NCBI RefSeq assembly: GCF_051912845.1
Contig: NZ_JBNCBU010000001.1
Location: forward strand, 1,178,001-1,242,000
Direction of reading: 5' to 3'
Length of the DNA stretch: 64,000 nt
Source: Tsuneonella sediminis
Lineage (GTDB): Bacteria > Pseudomonadota > Alphaproteobacteria > Sphingomonadales > Sphingomonadaceae
Under the pieces are notes generated by a model. That model was not told where the DNA came from. It was given only the letters and a program-made list of their open reading frames with translations, and searched no databases. Below are positions 56,412 to 64,000 of this stretch, in pieces (the stretch's first letter is position 1; every line of letters starts with the position of its first letter). The position numbers were made by a program, and so were the translations under genes.

Positions 56412-57590
56412 TCAGGCGGTCACCTCGGCCAGAGCGCGAATGAACCTGTCGGTATTGGCTTCGGTGAGGCCCGCGACGTTGATCCGGCCCGAACCGGCCA
56501 TGTAGATGCCGTGATCGTCCCGCAACGCGGCGATCTGGTCCTTTGTCAGCGGAAGGACCGAGAACAGCCCGTTCTGGATGCCCAGCGGCGTCAGGTCGAC
56601 CGTGCCCGCGGTGCCCGCGCCGGCAAGCCGGTCGCGCACCTGCCGCATCCGCGCGCGCATCGTGTCGAGTTCGCCCAGCCATTGCACGCTGAGGCCGGGA
56701 TCGCGCAGGACCAGCCGTACGGCCGCCGCGCCGTGGTCCGGCGGCATCGACCAGTTGGCTCGCGCCAGCGCCGCCGCGTTCGAGAGGATGGCGGGCAGGT
56801 GCCCAGCCTCTCGCGCCATGACGTAGAATGCGCCCACGCGATCGCGATAGAGCCCGAAATTCTTGTCGCAACTGTAGGCCACCAGTGCCTCGGGCACTGC
56901 GGCAAGCACGGCGCGCAGGCCGAACGCGTCATCCTCCATGCCGTGTCCGAGCCCCTGGTAGGCGACGTCCACGATGGGCAGCACCGCGCTGTCCGCCAGG
57001 GCGGCGGCGATCTCTCGCCATTGCTCAGGGGTGTAATCGATGCCGGTCGGGTTGTGACAGCACCCGTGGAGCAGGACCGCGTCGCCCGCCTCGGCACCGC
57101 GGATCGCACCAAGAACGGCTTCGAGATCGGCGGTGCCGTCGGGACAGGCGTGAGGGAAGCCGGCGGCTTCGAGGTCGAGATCGGCAAGGATCTGGGCGTG
57201 GTTGGGCCAGCTCGGCGTGCCCATGTGAACGCGGCGCACGCCGGCCGCCTTGGCGAGCGCCGCGGCAAGCCGGACCGCGCCGGTTCCGCCGGGGGTCTGC
57301 ATCCCCTCGATGCGTCCGCCGAATGTCGGGTTCGCCTCCCCGAAGACATGGGGCATCAGCGCCTCGACAAAGCCCATGTCCCCCTCGGGGCCGAGGTAGG
57401 ATTTCGAATCCTGCTCGTCGACGAGCTTGCGCTCGGCCGCCTTGATCGCCGCGAACACCGGCGTGTCGCCCTGTCCGGTCCGGTAGACCCCGACGCCGAG
57501 GTCGATCTTGTCGGTACGCGGGTCGTCGCGGTGCATCTTGATGAGCGCGAGCAGCGCGTCGGGGGCCTGCGGGGCGAGACGGTCGAGCAT
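56412..57590 (-). CDS. Aromatic amino acid aminotransferase (class I)
   Basis: PLP enzyme of the aspartate/tyrosine aminotransferase fold, 392 residues. Markers: LGVGVYRTGQGDTPVF, GGTGAVRLAAALAKA, LLHGCCHNPTGIDYTPEQW (Asn and Gly at the cofactor), the PLP Lys in VAYSCDKNFGLYRDRVGAF, and a C-terminal Arg for the substrate carboxylate. The type is closest to TyrB/AspC; aspartate and aromatic substrates are both possible. Supplies phenylalanine or tyrosine after PheA. Confidence 0.9.
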   Translation of the reverse strand: MLDRLAPQAPDALLALIKMHRDDPRTDKIDLGVGVYRTGQGDTPVFAAIKAAERKLVDEQDSKSYLGPEGDMGFVEALMPHVFGEANPTFGGRIEGMQTPGGTGAVRLAAALAKAAGVRRVHMGTPSWPNHAQILADLDLEAAGFPHACPDGTADLEAVLGAIRGAEAGDAVLLHGCCHNPTGIDYTPEQWREIAAALADSAVLPIVDVAYQGLGHGMEDDAFGLRAVLAAVPEALVAYSCDKNFGLYRDRVGAFYVMAREAGHLPAILSNAAALARANWSMPPDHGAAAVRLVLRDPGLSVQWLGELDTMRARMRQVRDRLAGAGTAGTVDLTPLGIQNGLFSVLPLTKDQIAALRDDHGIYMAGSGRINVAGLTEANTDRFIRALAEVTA

Positions 57591-57615
57591 GGCGCCGCTT
57601 TAGCCGATACGCGAA

Positions 57616-57644
57616 GGGCCGCAACGGCATTCCCGTTGCGGCCC
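57616..57644 (-). terminator. hairpin after DUF1134 gene
   Basis: GGGCCGCAACGG pairs perfectly with CCGTTGCGGCCC around a five-base loop. On the minus strand it lies 32 bases past the DUF1134 stop and is followed only by TTCG, so it is a weak terminator or a read-through hairpin before the aminotransferase. Confidence 0.5.
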
Positions 57645-57676
57645 CCGCGATCCGAAGGGCAGAATTTCTTACAGGC

Positions 57677-58477
57677 TCAAAACGGGAGCCAGCGCTGCTT
57701 CTTCGAAAACTTCATGTAGCCCGCGTTGAGGCCGAGCCGCAGCCCCGCCCCGACGCGGATCGGAATCAACACGACATCGCCCTTGCGCAGGTATGACGCG
57801 GTCAGTCCCCCGATCGCATAGGCGTTGCCTTCGCCCGCGGGATACCGTTCGTAGAGTTCCTCGCTGTCGTAGAGATTGTAGACGAGAACGAAGGTATTGG
57901 CGGCGTTTGCGCCCACGTCGAAGCCGACCGAGGGGCCCGTCCAGTAAACGGGGCGTTCGCCCTCGACCTTGTGGTGGAGCGTGCCCGAGCCGTAGCGCGC
58001 GCCGACGACGAACGCGCCGCCCGCCTCGCGCCCGACGATGTAGGCATTGGGTTCGCCCTGCTTGGCCAGCAGGTCCTCGATCATCCGTGCGAGGCCTTCG
58101 GCGCCCTTGCCGAACACGCCCTCCGCCGCGCCGATGAGGTCGTCCTTCTTGTAGGTATCGCCTTGCGCGGCAGCGACCGCGGGATTTCCCGCCGCCTGCG
58201 TCGCCGCGGTCGATGCGTCGGCGCTGGTGACGACCGGGTTGGTCCACTCCGGCGCCGGTTCGGGCGGCGCGCCAGCCGGCGGGGTCGCCTGGTAGGTGAC
58301 CGATCCGTCATAGGGTGCCGGCCCACCCGGGTTCTCGACGGGTTGTGCAAGGTCGGCGTCGATCCCCGAGTTGGGGTCGATCGTCTGGATCTGGGACGCC
58401 GCGGGTGCGGCGACGAAAGCGGCGGCGCCGAGGGCGGCGATCCAGCCGCGCCGTGCGAGTGCCTGGAACAAGGCCAT
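57677..58477 (-). CDS. DUF1134 exported protein
   Basis: A 266-residue protein with signal peptide (cleavage near PAASQI, residue 29), a Pro/Ala/Thr-rich linker (about 35-100) and a DUF1134 domain (GVFGKGAEGLARMIEDLLAKQGEPNAYI, then GARYGSGTLHHK and VGFDVGANAANTFVLVYNL). DUF1134 proteins are widespread in Alphaproteobacteria and of unknown function. GGAGGG precedes ATG 58477 by six bases; longer in-frame starts lack this. Single-gene unit. Confidence 0.88.
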   Translation of the reverse strand: MALFQALARRGWIAALGAAAFVAAPAASQIQTIDPNSGIDADLAQPVENPGGPAPYDGSVTYQATPPAGAPPEPAPEWTNPVVTSADASTAATQAAGNPAVAAAQGDTYKKDDLIGAAEGVFGKGAEGLARMIEDLLAKQGEPNAYIVGREAGGAFVVGARYGSGTLHHKVEGERPVYWTGPSVGFDVGANAANTFVLVYNLYDSEELYERYPAGEGNAYAIGGLTASYLRKGDVVLIPIRVGAGLRLGLNAGYMKFSKKQRWLPF

Positions 58478-58664
58478 GATTTCCCTCCATTCCCGTGTGC
58501 GGGACGCGTCCAGTGCAAAGAAGAGTCCTTCGGCGGTGAAGCGGCAATGAACGCGCGACGAAGCGAATCCGATTTGCGACGAAGCGTTCCGTTCAATCCC
58601 GCAAAACGGACCCTTGCGACCCCCCCACCCCGCCGCTATAGCGCCCGCCTGCCGCACGGGGCCC

Positions 58665-58755
58665 GGAGACGTGGGTGAGTGGCTGAAACCAGTTCCCTGC
58701 TAAGGAACCGTACTCTATCAGGGTACCGAGGGTTCGAATCCCTCCGTCTCCGCCA
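58665..58755 (+). tRNA. tRNA-Ser(GCT)
   Basis: Acceptor stem GGAGACG/CGTCTCC, anticodon loop CTGCTAA with anticodon GCT (reads AGC and AGT), a long variable arm (GTACTC / AGGGTAC region) typical of serine tRNAs, T-arm with GGTTCGAATCC, discriminator G and encoded CCA at 58753-58755. Length 91 bases. Confidence 0.95.
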
Positions 58756-58843
58756 CCTTCTGTTCTCGAAGGCCTAAGGTCTCGGTTCCGTCCCGGGGCT
58801 GCGCGGATTGCTCGCCGCCATCCTGGCACCGTCGAGCGACAAT

Positions 58844-59437
58844 TCACTCACTTGTTTTGTCTAGGCCAAGGACCTGTTCAGCGGCCTGGATCGCCGTCTC
58901 TTGCCGACTGGCGCATCCGATCCCCTTGGCATACCCCTTCAGGAAGCTCCTCCGCGCGCTTCCCGCATGGATCGCCGTGTCCCACCTTGCCCGTTCCGCG
59001 TTCGCTCCGGAGAGTTCCCGCACCACTCCCCTGAACGGGATGAACCCGCTCAATATGTCTCCGCCGAACTTAAGTCCCTTGCTGACCAGCCCTTCCTGAT
59101 CGGTGGGATCGTCGACATCGGGTCCGAGAACCTCGTCGAGATGGCCGATGTCCCCGTGGAGGTTGGCACATGTCCTGTCGGGCGGGAGATCGTAGGGCGC
59201 CATCGCGGCCTTCTCCAGGACCGCCGGGATCTGCCTCGTACGGATGTTGAGATCGGTAAGCGGTTGGGTAACAGCATTCACCGCCCCTTTCCCAATGCCC
59301 TCGTCCCTCTCCGCCTTCTGGGCCAGCGCCGGCAGGGGGGCGAGCGCCGCCAAAACGGCAAGTGCAAGGAGCTTGCTCCTGCACTTGCCGCCCCGGCGTT
59401 CGGACGACCCGAAGGGCGCCGGAAAATCGTCAGGCAT
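58844..59437 (-). CDS. secreted protein of unknown function (operon gene 4)
   Basis: A 197-residue exported protein with an N-terminal extension and a hydrophobic signal core (KLLALAVLAALAPLPALAQ, about residues 24-42). The mature part has NAVTQPLTDLNIRTRQIPAVL, PYDLPPDRTCANLHGDIGHLDEVLGPDVDDP and FIPFRGVVRELSGANAERA, with two Cys (in RTCAN and GIGCAS) that may pair. It resembles a conserved hypothetical seen in sphingomonads; I know no function. GGGAAG precedes ATG 59437. It overlaps the gene before it by eight bases. Confidence 0.7.
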   Translation of the reverse strand: MPDDFPAPFGSSERRGGKCRSKLLALAVLAALAPLPALAQKAERDEGIGKGAVNAVTQPLTDLNIRTRQIPAVLEKAAMAPYDLPPDRTCANLHGDIGHLDEVLGPDVDDPTDQEGLVSKGLKFGGDILSGFIPFRGVVRELSGANAERARWDTAIHAGSARRSFLKGYAKGIGCASRQETAIQAAEQVLGLDKTSE

Positions 59438-59624
59438 CGTTGTCTTCCCGGGCTTCGGAGCCGGACGCGAGATCACCAGCGGTGGACGCCCTGACCAGGA
59501 TCCTCGCGAGGTCGGGCTCGTGGTTTGCCAGCTCATCGAAAAACCGGCGCCCCGTTTCCCGGACGTCGGCAACCTTGTTGCCCGTCCGATAGGCCAGATT
59601 CTGCATGTCGATCGCCCTATGCAT
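59430..59624 (-). CDS. 64-residue protein of unknown function (operon gene 3)
   Basis: A small soluble protein with no signal or membrane segment. Its sequence (MHRAIDMQNLAYRTGNKVAD, then RETGRRFFDELANHEPDLARIL) is helical and charged. The ATG at 59624 has GGAGAAG four bases before it and overlaps the stop of the preceding membrane-protein gene by eight bases; its own stop overlaps the next gene by eight bases. A longer in-frame start (59732) is rejected because it lies inside the neighbour. No family recognised. Confidence 0.6.
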   Translation of the reverse strand: MHRAIDMQNLAYRTGNKVADVRETGRRFFDELANHEPDLARILVRASTAGDLASGSEAREDNDA

Positions 59625-60123
59625 CCCGCTTCTCCGTGGCCAGGGGAACACCCCCCCCGTTCCCGGTCTCGGCGTGCTCGCGCAACAGGCGCAGTTCGCG
59701 CTTGAGATCGGCCTTGTCGGTAAGGCGCGCAAAACCGCTGCTGGTGAACGCGAGGAAAGCCATGGTTCCGTGCATAAGCAACGCGACGGGATCGGGCCCT
59801 CGGATCAATGTCACCGCGAGGGCTGCCAGGGCCGTGATCACGAGGTATTCCGCGGCGAAGATGGCCACGACCCGGCTCCGTATCAAACCCCCGACTGCCA
59901 GCAGACCGCCAAGCGCCGCCCATTGCAGGGCCAGAACGTCGGAAGCGATACCCGGTTCGAATCCGGTGATAGGTGCCATGACGAGCGGAGCGATCGGCTG
60001 GGCGATGCCGAATCCGAGTACGACCAGGCCGGTTACCGCGCTTATGTGATCGACTGCACCACCTGGCCTGGGCTGCGCTGGCCTCTCCTCGATCATCGGT
60101 TGGATCGACTTCTTCTTGAACAC
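59617..60123 (-). CDS. four-helix membrane protein of unknown function (operon gene 2)
   Basis: A 168-residue inner-membrane protein with a basic N-terminus and four predicted helices: about 28-50 (VTGLVVLGFGIAQPIAPLV), 64-82, 87-107 (VAIFAAEYLVITALAALAV) and 112-130. It ends in a charged cytoplasmic tail with DLKRELRLLREHA. No conserved catalytic motif stands out and no family is recognised. Second in the set facing the LysR gene; 40 bases separate it from the coiled-coil gene. Confidence 0.65.
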   Translation of the reverse strand: MFKKKSIQPMIEERPAQPRPGGAVDHISAVTGLVVLGFGIAQPIAPLVMAPITGFEPGIASDVLALQWAALGGLLAVGGLIRSRVVAIFAAEYLVITALAALAVTLIRGPDPVALLMHGTMAFLAFTSSGFARLTDKADLKRELRLLREHAETGNGGGVPLATEKRDA

Positions 60124-60163
60124 GGCTCATCTCCATTGGATCGAGAGAAGGCGAGAGATCATG

Positions 60164-60694
60164 TCATCCTCGCCCGTCGATGCGGCTCAAGCGCTCGGCT
60201 TCGGCCTTCATTGCCCGGCCGCGGTCGACCTTCGCCTGCGCCTTGTCGACCGCTGACTGGGCCTGGGACTGCTTCCTCGTCGCGGCATCGAGTTCCTTGC
60301 GGCCATCCCCTCGACGTTCGGCGTATTTTGCCCATTGGCTGGCGGCCTTCTCCACCTGGCGCGCCCAGCGTGCAGCCTCTTCGGCATCGCTGAAATACGT
60401 GATGTTCGAAGTCAGCTTGCGGAACTCTGCAGCTGCGTGTTCCGACCGGGCGCGGGACCCGTCTCGCTTATTCTGCGCGTCGACCACGTCGGCACTGTAT
60501 CGCACGAGGTCCTTCTTGGCCTTCTCGAGCGCGACCAAGCCCTCGGCCTCGAGCTTGCTGCCCTTGTCCCAGTCCTTCTGGTACTTGCCGATTACGATGA
60601 TCTGGGGAGCGGGCATGGCATCCTGTGCCGCGGCGGTCGCCGGCATCCCGACGGTCGCAAGCAAGATCGCGACAGACCCGAAGACCGATTTCAT
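60164..60694 (-). CDS. secreted coiled-coil protein of unknown function (operon gene 1)
   Basis: A 176-residue protein with signal peptide (cleavage near AAAQDA, residue 24), a short beta segment (APQIIVIGKY), then a long charged helical region (about 40-172) with heptad-like spacing and alternating Lys, Glu, Ala and Arg: a predicted periplasmic coiled coil. GGGAGG is seven bases before ATG 60694. First gene of the operon, divergent from the LysR gene across 99 bases that include a T-N11-A box. No family recognised. Confidence 0.7.
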   Translation of the reverse strand: MKSVFGSVAILLATVGMPATAAAQDAMPAPQIIVIGKYQKDWDKGSKLEAEGLVALEKAKKDLVRYSADVVDAQNKRDGSRARSEHAAAEFRKLTSNITYFSDAEEAARWARQVEKAASQWAKYAERRGDGRKELDAATRKQSQAQSAVDKAQAKVDRGRAMKAEAERLSRIDGRG

Positions 60695-60768
60695 CCTATT
60701 ACCTCCCGAAACGTCTCTGCTCGGGGTAGCCCGACTCCTCAATGCGTAAAAACGGAATTGTCTGAACC

Positions 60769-60793
60769 TTGAATTTGCAATATCCGAATTCAA
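60769..60793. promoter_or_regulatory. LysR-type operator (T-N11-A palindrome)
   Basis: TTGAATT-N11-AATTCAA is a perfect 7-base inverted repeat with the T-N11-A core expected for LysR-family regulators, ending exactly one base before the lysR ATG. It could repress lysR itself and control the divergent operon. Confidence 0.6.
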
Positions 60794-61627
60794 ATGGATA
60801 TCGTCTCGCTACGTACGTTTCTCGCCGCGGCGGCCACCGGAAGCTTCGCGGGCGCAGCGCAGCGAGTGAACGCCAGCCCATCGAGTGTCACCGAGCGAAT
60901 CAAGCAGCTCGAGCATCGACTGGGGGTGCGATTGTTCGAGCGAGACAAGCGGGGATGCCGACTGACGGCTGCGGGGAGGAAGTTCATCCCCCCCGCCGCA
61001 CAGGCCGTCCGCGCGCTCGATATCGCACGGCACGAGGTCGCGCTTCCCGAGCGCTTCTCCCGTTCGATAGCTTTCGGCGGGCAATACACGCTGTGGGATC
61101 AGGGCTTGCTCGGCTGGTTCTCCGTTATTCGCGCATCGTTTCCCGACCTTGCCTGGCGCGTGACCAGCGGAGCCTCCGCGCGGCTCAATCGCGACCTTTC
61201 CGAAGGGTTTCTCGACATCGCGGTGTTGTATGACCCGGTATTCAAGCGCGATATCGGATCGGAGCCCCTGTTCGACGACCAGCTTGTCATGGTCACGGCG
61301 GGTGAGCCGGACAACTGGCGCAGTGATTACGTCCGGGTCGAGTGGGGAGAGGGCGTCGGCGTCGAAATCGCCAGCCGGCTGGACCTTGCACCGGAAACGG
61401 GCCTCATTCTCGATCTCGGCGGACGCTCGGCGGACTGGCTGATCGTCCATCGGATGGCCGGTTATATGCCCCTGCGGAGCGTCTCCCGACAACTCGCGGC
61501 GGGCACATTGAAGCTGGTGGCGTCCGTGCCGCGTTTTCCCTTTCCCGCCTACGCCTGCTGGAACCGCGAGATCGAGCCTTCGCTGGCATCGGAAATTGTC
61601 GCCAGCCTGAAACGCCATTTTCGCTGA
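60794..61627 (+). CDS. LysR-family transcriptional regulator
   Basis: A 277-residue regulator. The N-terminal winged helix-turn-helix (residues 3-62) reads MDIVSLRTFLAAAATGSFAG, with SVTERIKQLEHRLGVRLFERDKRGCRLTAAG following; the C-terminal effector domain has FSRSIAFGGQYTLW and FLDIAVLYDP, as in LysR proteins binding small acids. Its ATG abuts a perfect T-N11-A box. The four-gene operon on the other strand is the obvious target. Inducer unknown. Confidence 0.9.
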   Translation: MDIVSLRTFLAAAATGSFAGAAQRVNASPSSVTERIKQLEHRLGVRLFERDKRGCRLTAAGRKFIPPAAQAVRALDIARHEVALPERFSRSIAFGGQYTLWDQGLLGWFSVIRASFPDLAWRVTSGASARLNRDLSEGFLDIAVLYDPVFKRDIGSEPLFDDQLVMVTAGEPDNWRSDYVRVEWGEGVGVEIASRLDLAPETGLILDLGGRSADWLIVHRMAGYMPLRSVSRQLAAGTLKLVASVPRFPFPAYACWNREIEPSLASEIVASLKRHFR

Positions 61628-61670
61628 AGGGAGCGGGATCCCGGCGCCCCTTCAGCGGACGCAATCCGGT

Positions 61671-63047
61671 TCAGCCCCTCAGGTCCCGCAGGATGTCGGC
61701 GGTCCAGCGCTGGATATTCTCGTCGCGCACGCATTCGAGCATCGGCTTCCAGCGGGCAATGCGTTCGTCGCGGGGCATGTCGAGCGCATCACGGATGGCC
61801 GAGGCAATGTCGTCGGGGCTGTGCGGGTTGACGAGCAGGGCTTCGGTCAGCTGCTGTGCCGCGCCGGCGAAGCGACTGAGGATGAGGGCGCCAGGGTCTT
61901 CGGGATCCTGCGCCGCGACGTATTCCTTCGCAACGAGGTTCATCCCGTCGCGCAGCGGCGTCACCAGTCCGATCTTCGAGGCATAGTAGACCCCGGTCAA
62001 CTCGGCCAGCGAGTGCCCCTGGTTAACGTAGCGGATAGGCACCGTGTCGACCCGGCTGTGGGCGCCGTTGATCTGGCCGGTCTTCTGTTCGAGTTCCGCC
62101 CGGATCTGCTGATACGATCCGATCGCCTCCCGGCTGGGCGGCGCGATTTGTATGTACACGAGATCGGAAACGCGCTCGGGATACCGGTCGAAAAAGCGGG
62201 CGATGCCCTCGATCCGCTCGGGCAGGCCCTTTGAGTAGTCGAGCCGGTCGACCCCGATCATCGCCGTGCGGTGGCGGGTGCTGGCGATCACGCGCTGTGC
62301 CATCTGCCGTGCTGCGCCGGTCTGCGCCTGCGCCGTCAGGTGATCGAAATCGATGCCGATCGGGTAGGCACGTGCGATCGTGGTGCGCCCCCGCAGCCTG
62401 ATCGTGCCCGTCGTCTCGTCGACCTTCGCGCCGAGTTCGTGTTCGCAGTAGTGATAGAAACTCTCGAGCCATTCCTCGCACTGAAAGCCGACCACGTCAT
62501 AGTTGAGCAGCGAGCGCACCAGCCGCTGGTGAAACGGCAACGACACCAGCAGGCGGGTCGGCGGCCACGGAATGTGAAGGAAGAACCCCATCCGGTTCTT
62601 CACCCCCCGCCGCCGCAGGTTCTCGCCCAGCGGGATGAGGTGATAGTCGTGCACCCAGACAAGGTCGTCGGCTTCGACCAGCGGCGTCAGAGCGTCGGCA
62701 AACAGCTCGTTGACCCGCTCGTACCCGCGTCCGGTTGCGAGTTCGAAGCGCGCCAGGTCGAGCCGGTAATGGAACAGCGGCCAGAGCGTCTCGTTCGCAT
62801 AGCCGTAGTAGTATTCCTGGACGTCCTGCGGAGACAGGTCGATCGTGGCGAAGGTGACGTTGCCGCGCGTCTGCATCGCGGGCTCGGGCGAGGGATCGGC
62901 CTGTTCCTCGCCCGACCAGCCGAACCACAGCCCGCCATGCGCATTCAGTGCGGCATCGAGCGCTCCGGCGAGGCCGCCCTGCGCCCCAGCCGCCCCGCGC
63001 GCACTGGGCACCGCCACGCGATTCGAGACGACGACGAGCCGGCTCAC
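61671..63047 (-). CDS. otsA: Trehalose-6-phosphate synthase
   Basis: GT20 glycosyltransferase making trehalose-6-phosphate from UDP-glucose and glucose-6-phosphate. The 458-residue product shows RLVVVSNRVAVP, DLVWVHDYHLIPLGENLRRRG, GFFLHIPWPP, IGVDRLDYSKGLPERI and PLRDGMNLVAKEYVAAQ, all standard. GTG 63047 overlaps the GH15 stop (GTGA); the longer frame from 63131 lies inside the upstream gene. No otsB in view; it may lie beyond the window. Confidence 0.95.
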   Translation of the reverse strand: MSRLVVVSNRVAVPSARGAAGAQGGLAGALDAALNAHGGLWFGWSGEEQADPSPEPAMQTRGNVTFATIDLSPQDVQEYYYGYANETLWPLFHYRLDLARFELATGRGYERVNELFADALTPLVEADDLVWVHDYHLIPLGENLRRRGVKNRMGFFLHIPWPPTRLLVSLPFHQRLVRSLLNYDVVGFQCEEWLESFYHYCEHELGAKVDETTGTIRLRGRTTIARAYPIGIDFDHLTAQAQTGAARQMAQRVIASTRHRTAMIGVDRLDYSKGLPERIEGIARFFDRYPERVSDLVYIQIAPPSREAIGSYQQIRAELEQKTGQINGAHSRVDTVPIRYVNQGHSLAELTGVYYASKIGLVTPLRDGMNLVAKEYVAAQDPEDPGALILSRFAGAAQQLTEALLVNPHSPDDIASAIRDALDMPRDERIARWKPMLECVRDENIQRWTADILRDLRG

Positions 63048-64000
63048 CGCACCGTGTTCCAGTTTTTCGAAAGCAGGCCGGCGCAATTGATCACTCCGAC
63101 CAGCGAATAGGTTTGCGGGAAGTTCCCCCACAGTTCGCCGGTTTCGAAGTCCATGTCCTCGGACAGGAGGCCCGAAGCCGTCGTGTGGCCGAGCATCGCG
63201 GTGAACAGTTCGCGCGCCTCGTCCTTGCGGTCGGACCGGGCGAGCGCGTCGATAAGCCAGAAGGTGCAGATGTTGAAAGCGGTCTCGGGCGCGCCGAAAT
63301 CGTCTTCCTTGGCGTAGCGCAGCATGTGTTCGCCGCGCCGCAGCGCCCTTTCTACCTGAGCGAAGGTCGTACGGAAGCGCGGATCGTCGGCGTCCGAAAA
63401 CCGCAGCTCGAGGAGCTGGAGCAGACTCGCATCGAGATAGTCGCTCTCGAAACTGGCGCCGTAGTGCCCGCCCTCGTCATTATCGACCCATGCCTCGCGC
63501 TCGATCGTCTCCCGAATGGACCGCGCGCGCTCGTTCCAGAAAGCCGCGCGGTCTGTCTTGCCAAGGTGATGGGCGACGTTTGCCAGCCGGTCGCACGCGG
63601 CCCAGCTCATCACCGCCGAGTAAGTATGCACTTCCTGTCGCGTGCGAAATTCCCACAGGCCCGCATCCGGCTGGTCGTGCATCGCCCAAGCCATCTCGCC
63701 GACTTCCTCGAGGTGGGCGAAATCGCGGTCGTCGGCCATGCGCAGCAGGCGCCGGTCGAAGAACGCCTGCGCCGTCGGGACGACGATCTGGCCGTAACAG
63801 TCGTGCTGGACCTGGTGGTAGGCCGCGTTCCCGATCCGCACCGGTCCCATGCCGCGATACCCGGCCAGATCGTCGGCCGTCCATTCCGTGAGCTGGGCGT
63901 CGCCCATGACCGAGTAGAGCGGCTGGATCCGCCCGCCTCGCGAATCGTCGATGATGTTGCGCAGGTATGCGAGGTACTTTTCCAGCACGTCGAGCGCGCC
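63044..64000 (-). CDS. GH15 glycoside hydrolase, C-terminal part
   Basis: The last 318 residues of a glucoamylase/trehalase-like GH15 protein; the 5' end lies past base 64000. Visible elements: the LTEWTADDLAGYRGMGPVRIGNAAYHQVQHDCYGQIV region, DAGLWEFRTRQEVHTYSAVMSWAACDR, and EEVGEMAWAMHDQ. It ends FPQTYSLVGVINCAG. Such GH15 proteins next to otsA are common in Sphingomonadales and may degrade trehalose or oligosaccharides. Coupled to otsA by a four-base overlap. Confidence 0.85.
   Translation of the reverse strand, partial: GALDVLEKYLAYLRNIIDDSRGGRIQPLYSVMGDAQLTEWTADDLAGYRGMGPVRIGNAAYHQVQHDCYGQIVVPTAQAFFDRRLLRMADDRDFAHLEEVGEMAWAMHDQPDAGLWEFRTRQEVHTYSAVMSWAACDRLANVAHHLGKTDRAAFWNERARSIRETIEREAWVDNDEGGHYGASFESDYLDASLLQLLELRFSDADDPRFRTTFAQVERALRRGEHMLRYAKEDDFGAPETAFNICTFWLIDALARSDRKDEARELFTAMLGHTTASGLLSEDMDFETGELWGNFPQTYSLVGVINCAGLLSKNWNTVR

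Noticed and set aside
58478..58664. Longer N-terminus for the DUF1134 protein
   Set aside because: The extra frame lacks a ribosome site and would place the signal peptide inside the protein.

Overview
The window is a high-GC, gene-dense bacterial chromosome segment. Gene content and order point to an alphaproteobacterium, most likely Sphingomonadales (Erythrobacteraceae or Sphingomonadaceae). The clues are the secB / Tim44-like / mltA / smr neighbourhood, a BTLCP-type transglutaminase-like protease, a DUF1134 protein, a membrane-anchored CycM-type cytochrome c, a GH15-otsA trehalose pair, and the heavy use of GTG starts and 4-base stop/start overlaps. This assignment rests on recognising protein families, not on a database search. 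No phage genes, insertion sequences, integrases or CRISPR arrays were seen.

Layout. 0.1-2.4 kb: curli secretion genes csgG and csgF behind a LuxR-type regulator, with a full TTAA-N7-TTAAC (CtrA-type) box in the csgF promoter. 2.7-3.6 kb: mannose-6-phosphate isomerase. 3.6-10.8 kb: a copper-resistance block, with copAB transcribed one way and csoR, a DUF2231 membrane protein, a His/Met-tailed lipoprotein, a DUF411 protein and a YHS-type copper P-type ATPase the other way; two palindromes lie in the shared promoter, and tRNA-Gln(CTG) follows. 11-15 kb: ppx/gppA, rlmE, a 43-residue membrane peptide, a cytochrome c and pheA. 15-21 kb: a tightly overlapped six-gene block (DUF4129-like, DUF4350, MoxR, DUF58, SpoIIM-like, RDD). 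21-29 kb: a secreted protein of unknown function, two GNAT proteins, a class A beta-lactamase, an isoaspartyl peptidase, PAP2, a mechanosensitive-channel-like protein and ispG. 29-35 kb: two L,D-transpeptidase-fold proteins tail to tail, an EamA transporter, acnA and a rhodanese lipoprotein.

35-41 kb: a serine-rich repeat surface protein with a C-terminal sorting-like tail, ruvB / DsrE-like / ruvA, aroC, a haem-membrane MsrQ-like protein and an exported helix-hairpin-helix lipoprotein. 41.6-45.2 kb: katG with a perfect palindrome upstream and a strong terminator, then an MFS transporter. 45-52 kb: BTLCP, smrA, mltA, a Tim44-like protein, secB, murJ and trpS. 52-58.5 kb: a DUF4136 lipoprotein, divergent proA and proB, a GNAT, an aromatic aminotransferase and a DUF1134 protein. 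58.7 kb: tRNA-Ser(GCT). 58.8-61.6 kb: four uncharacterised genes facing a LysR regulator across a perfect T-N11-A palindrome; this is the best candidate for an undescribed system. 61.7-64 kb: otsA and the C-terminal part of a GH15 glycosidase that continues past the window edge.

Most of the window is envelope maintenance and core metabolism. The accessory parts are the copper block, the curli and serine-rich surface proteins, the GNAT/beta-lactamase pair, and the LysR-linked four-gene operon beside tRNA-Ser.
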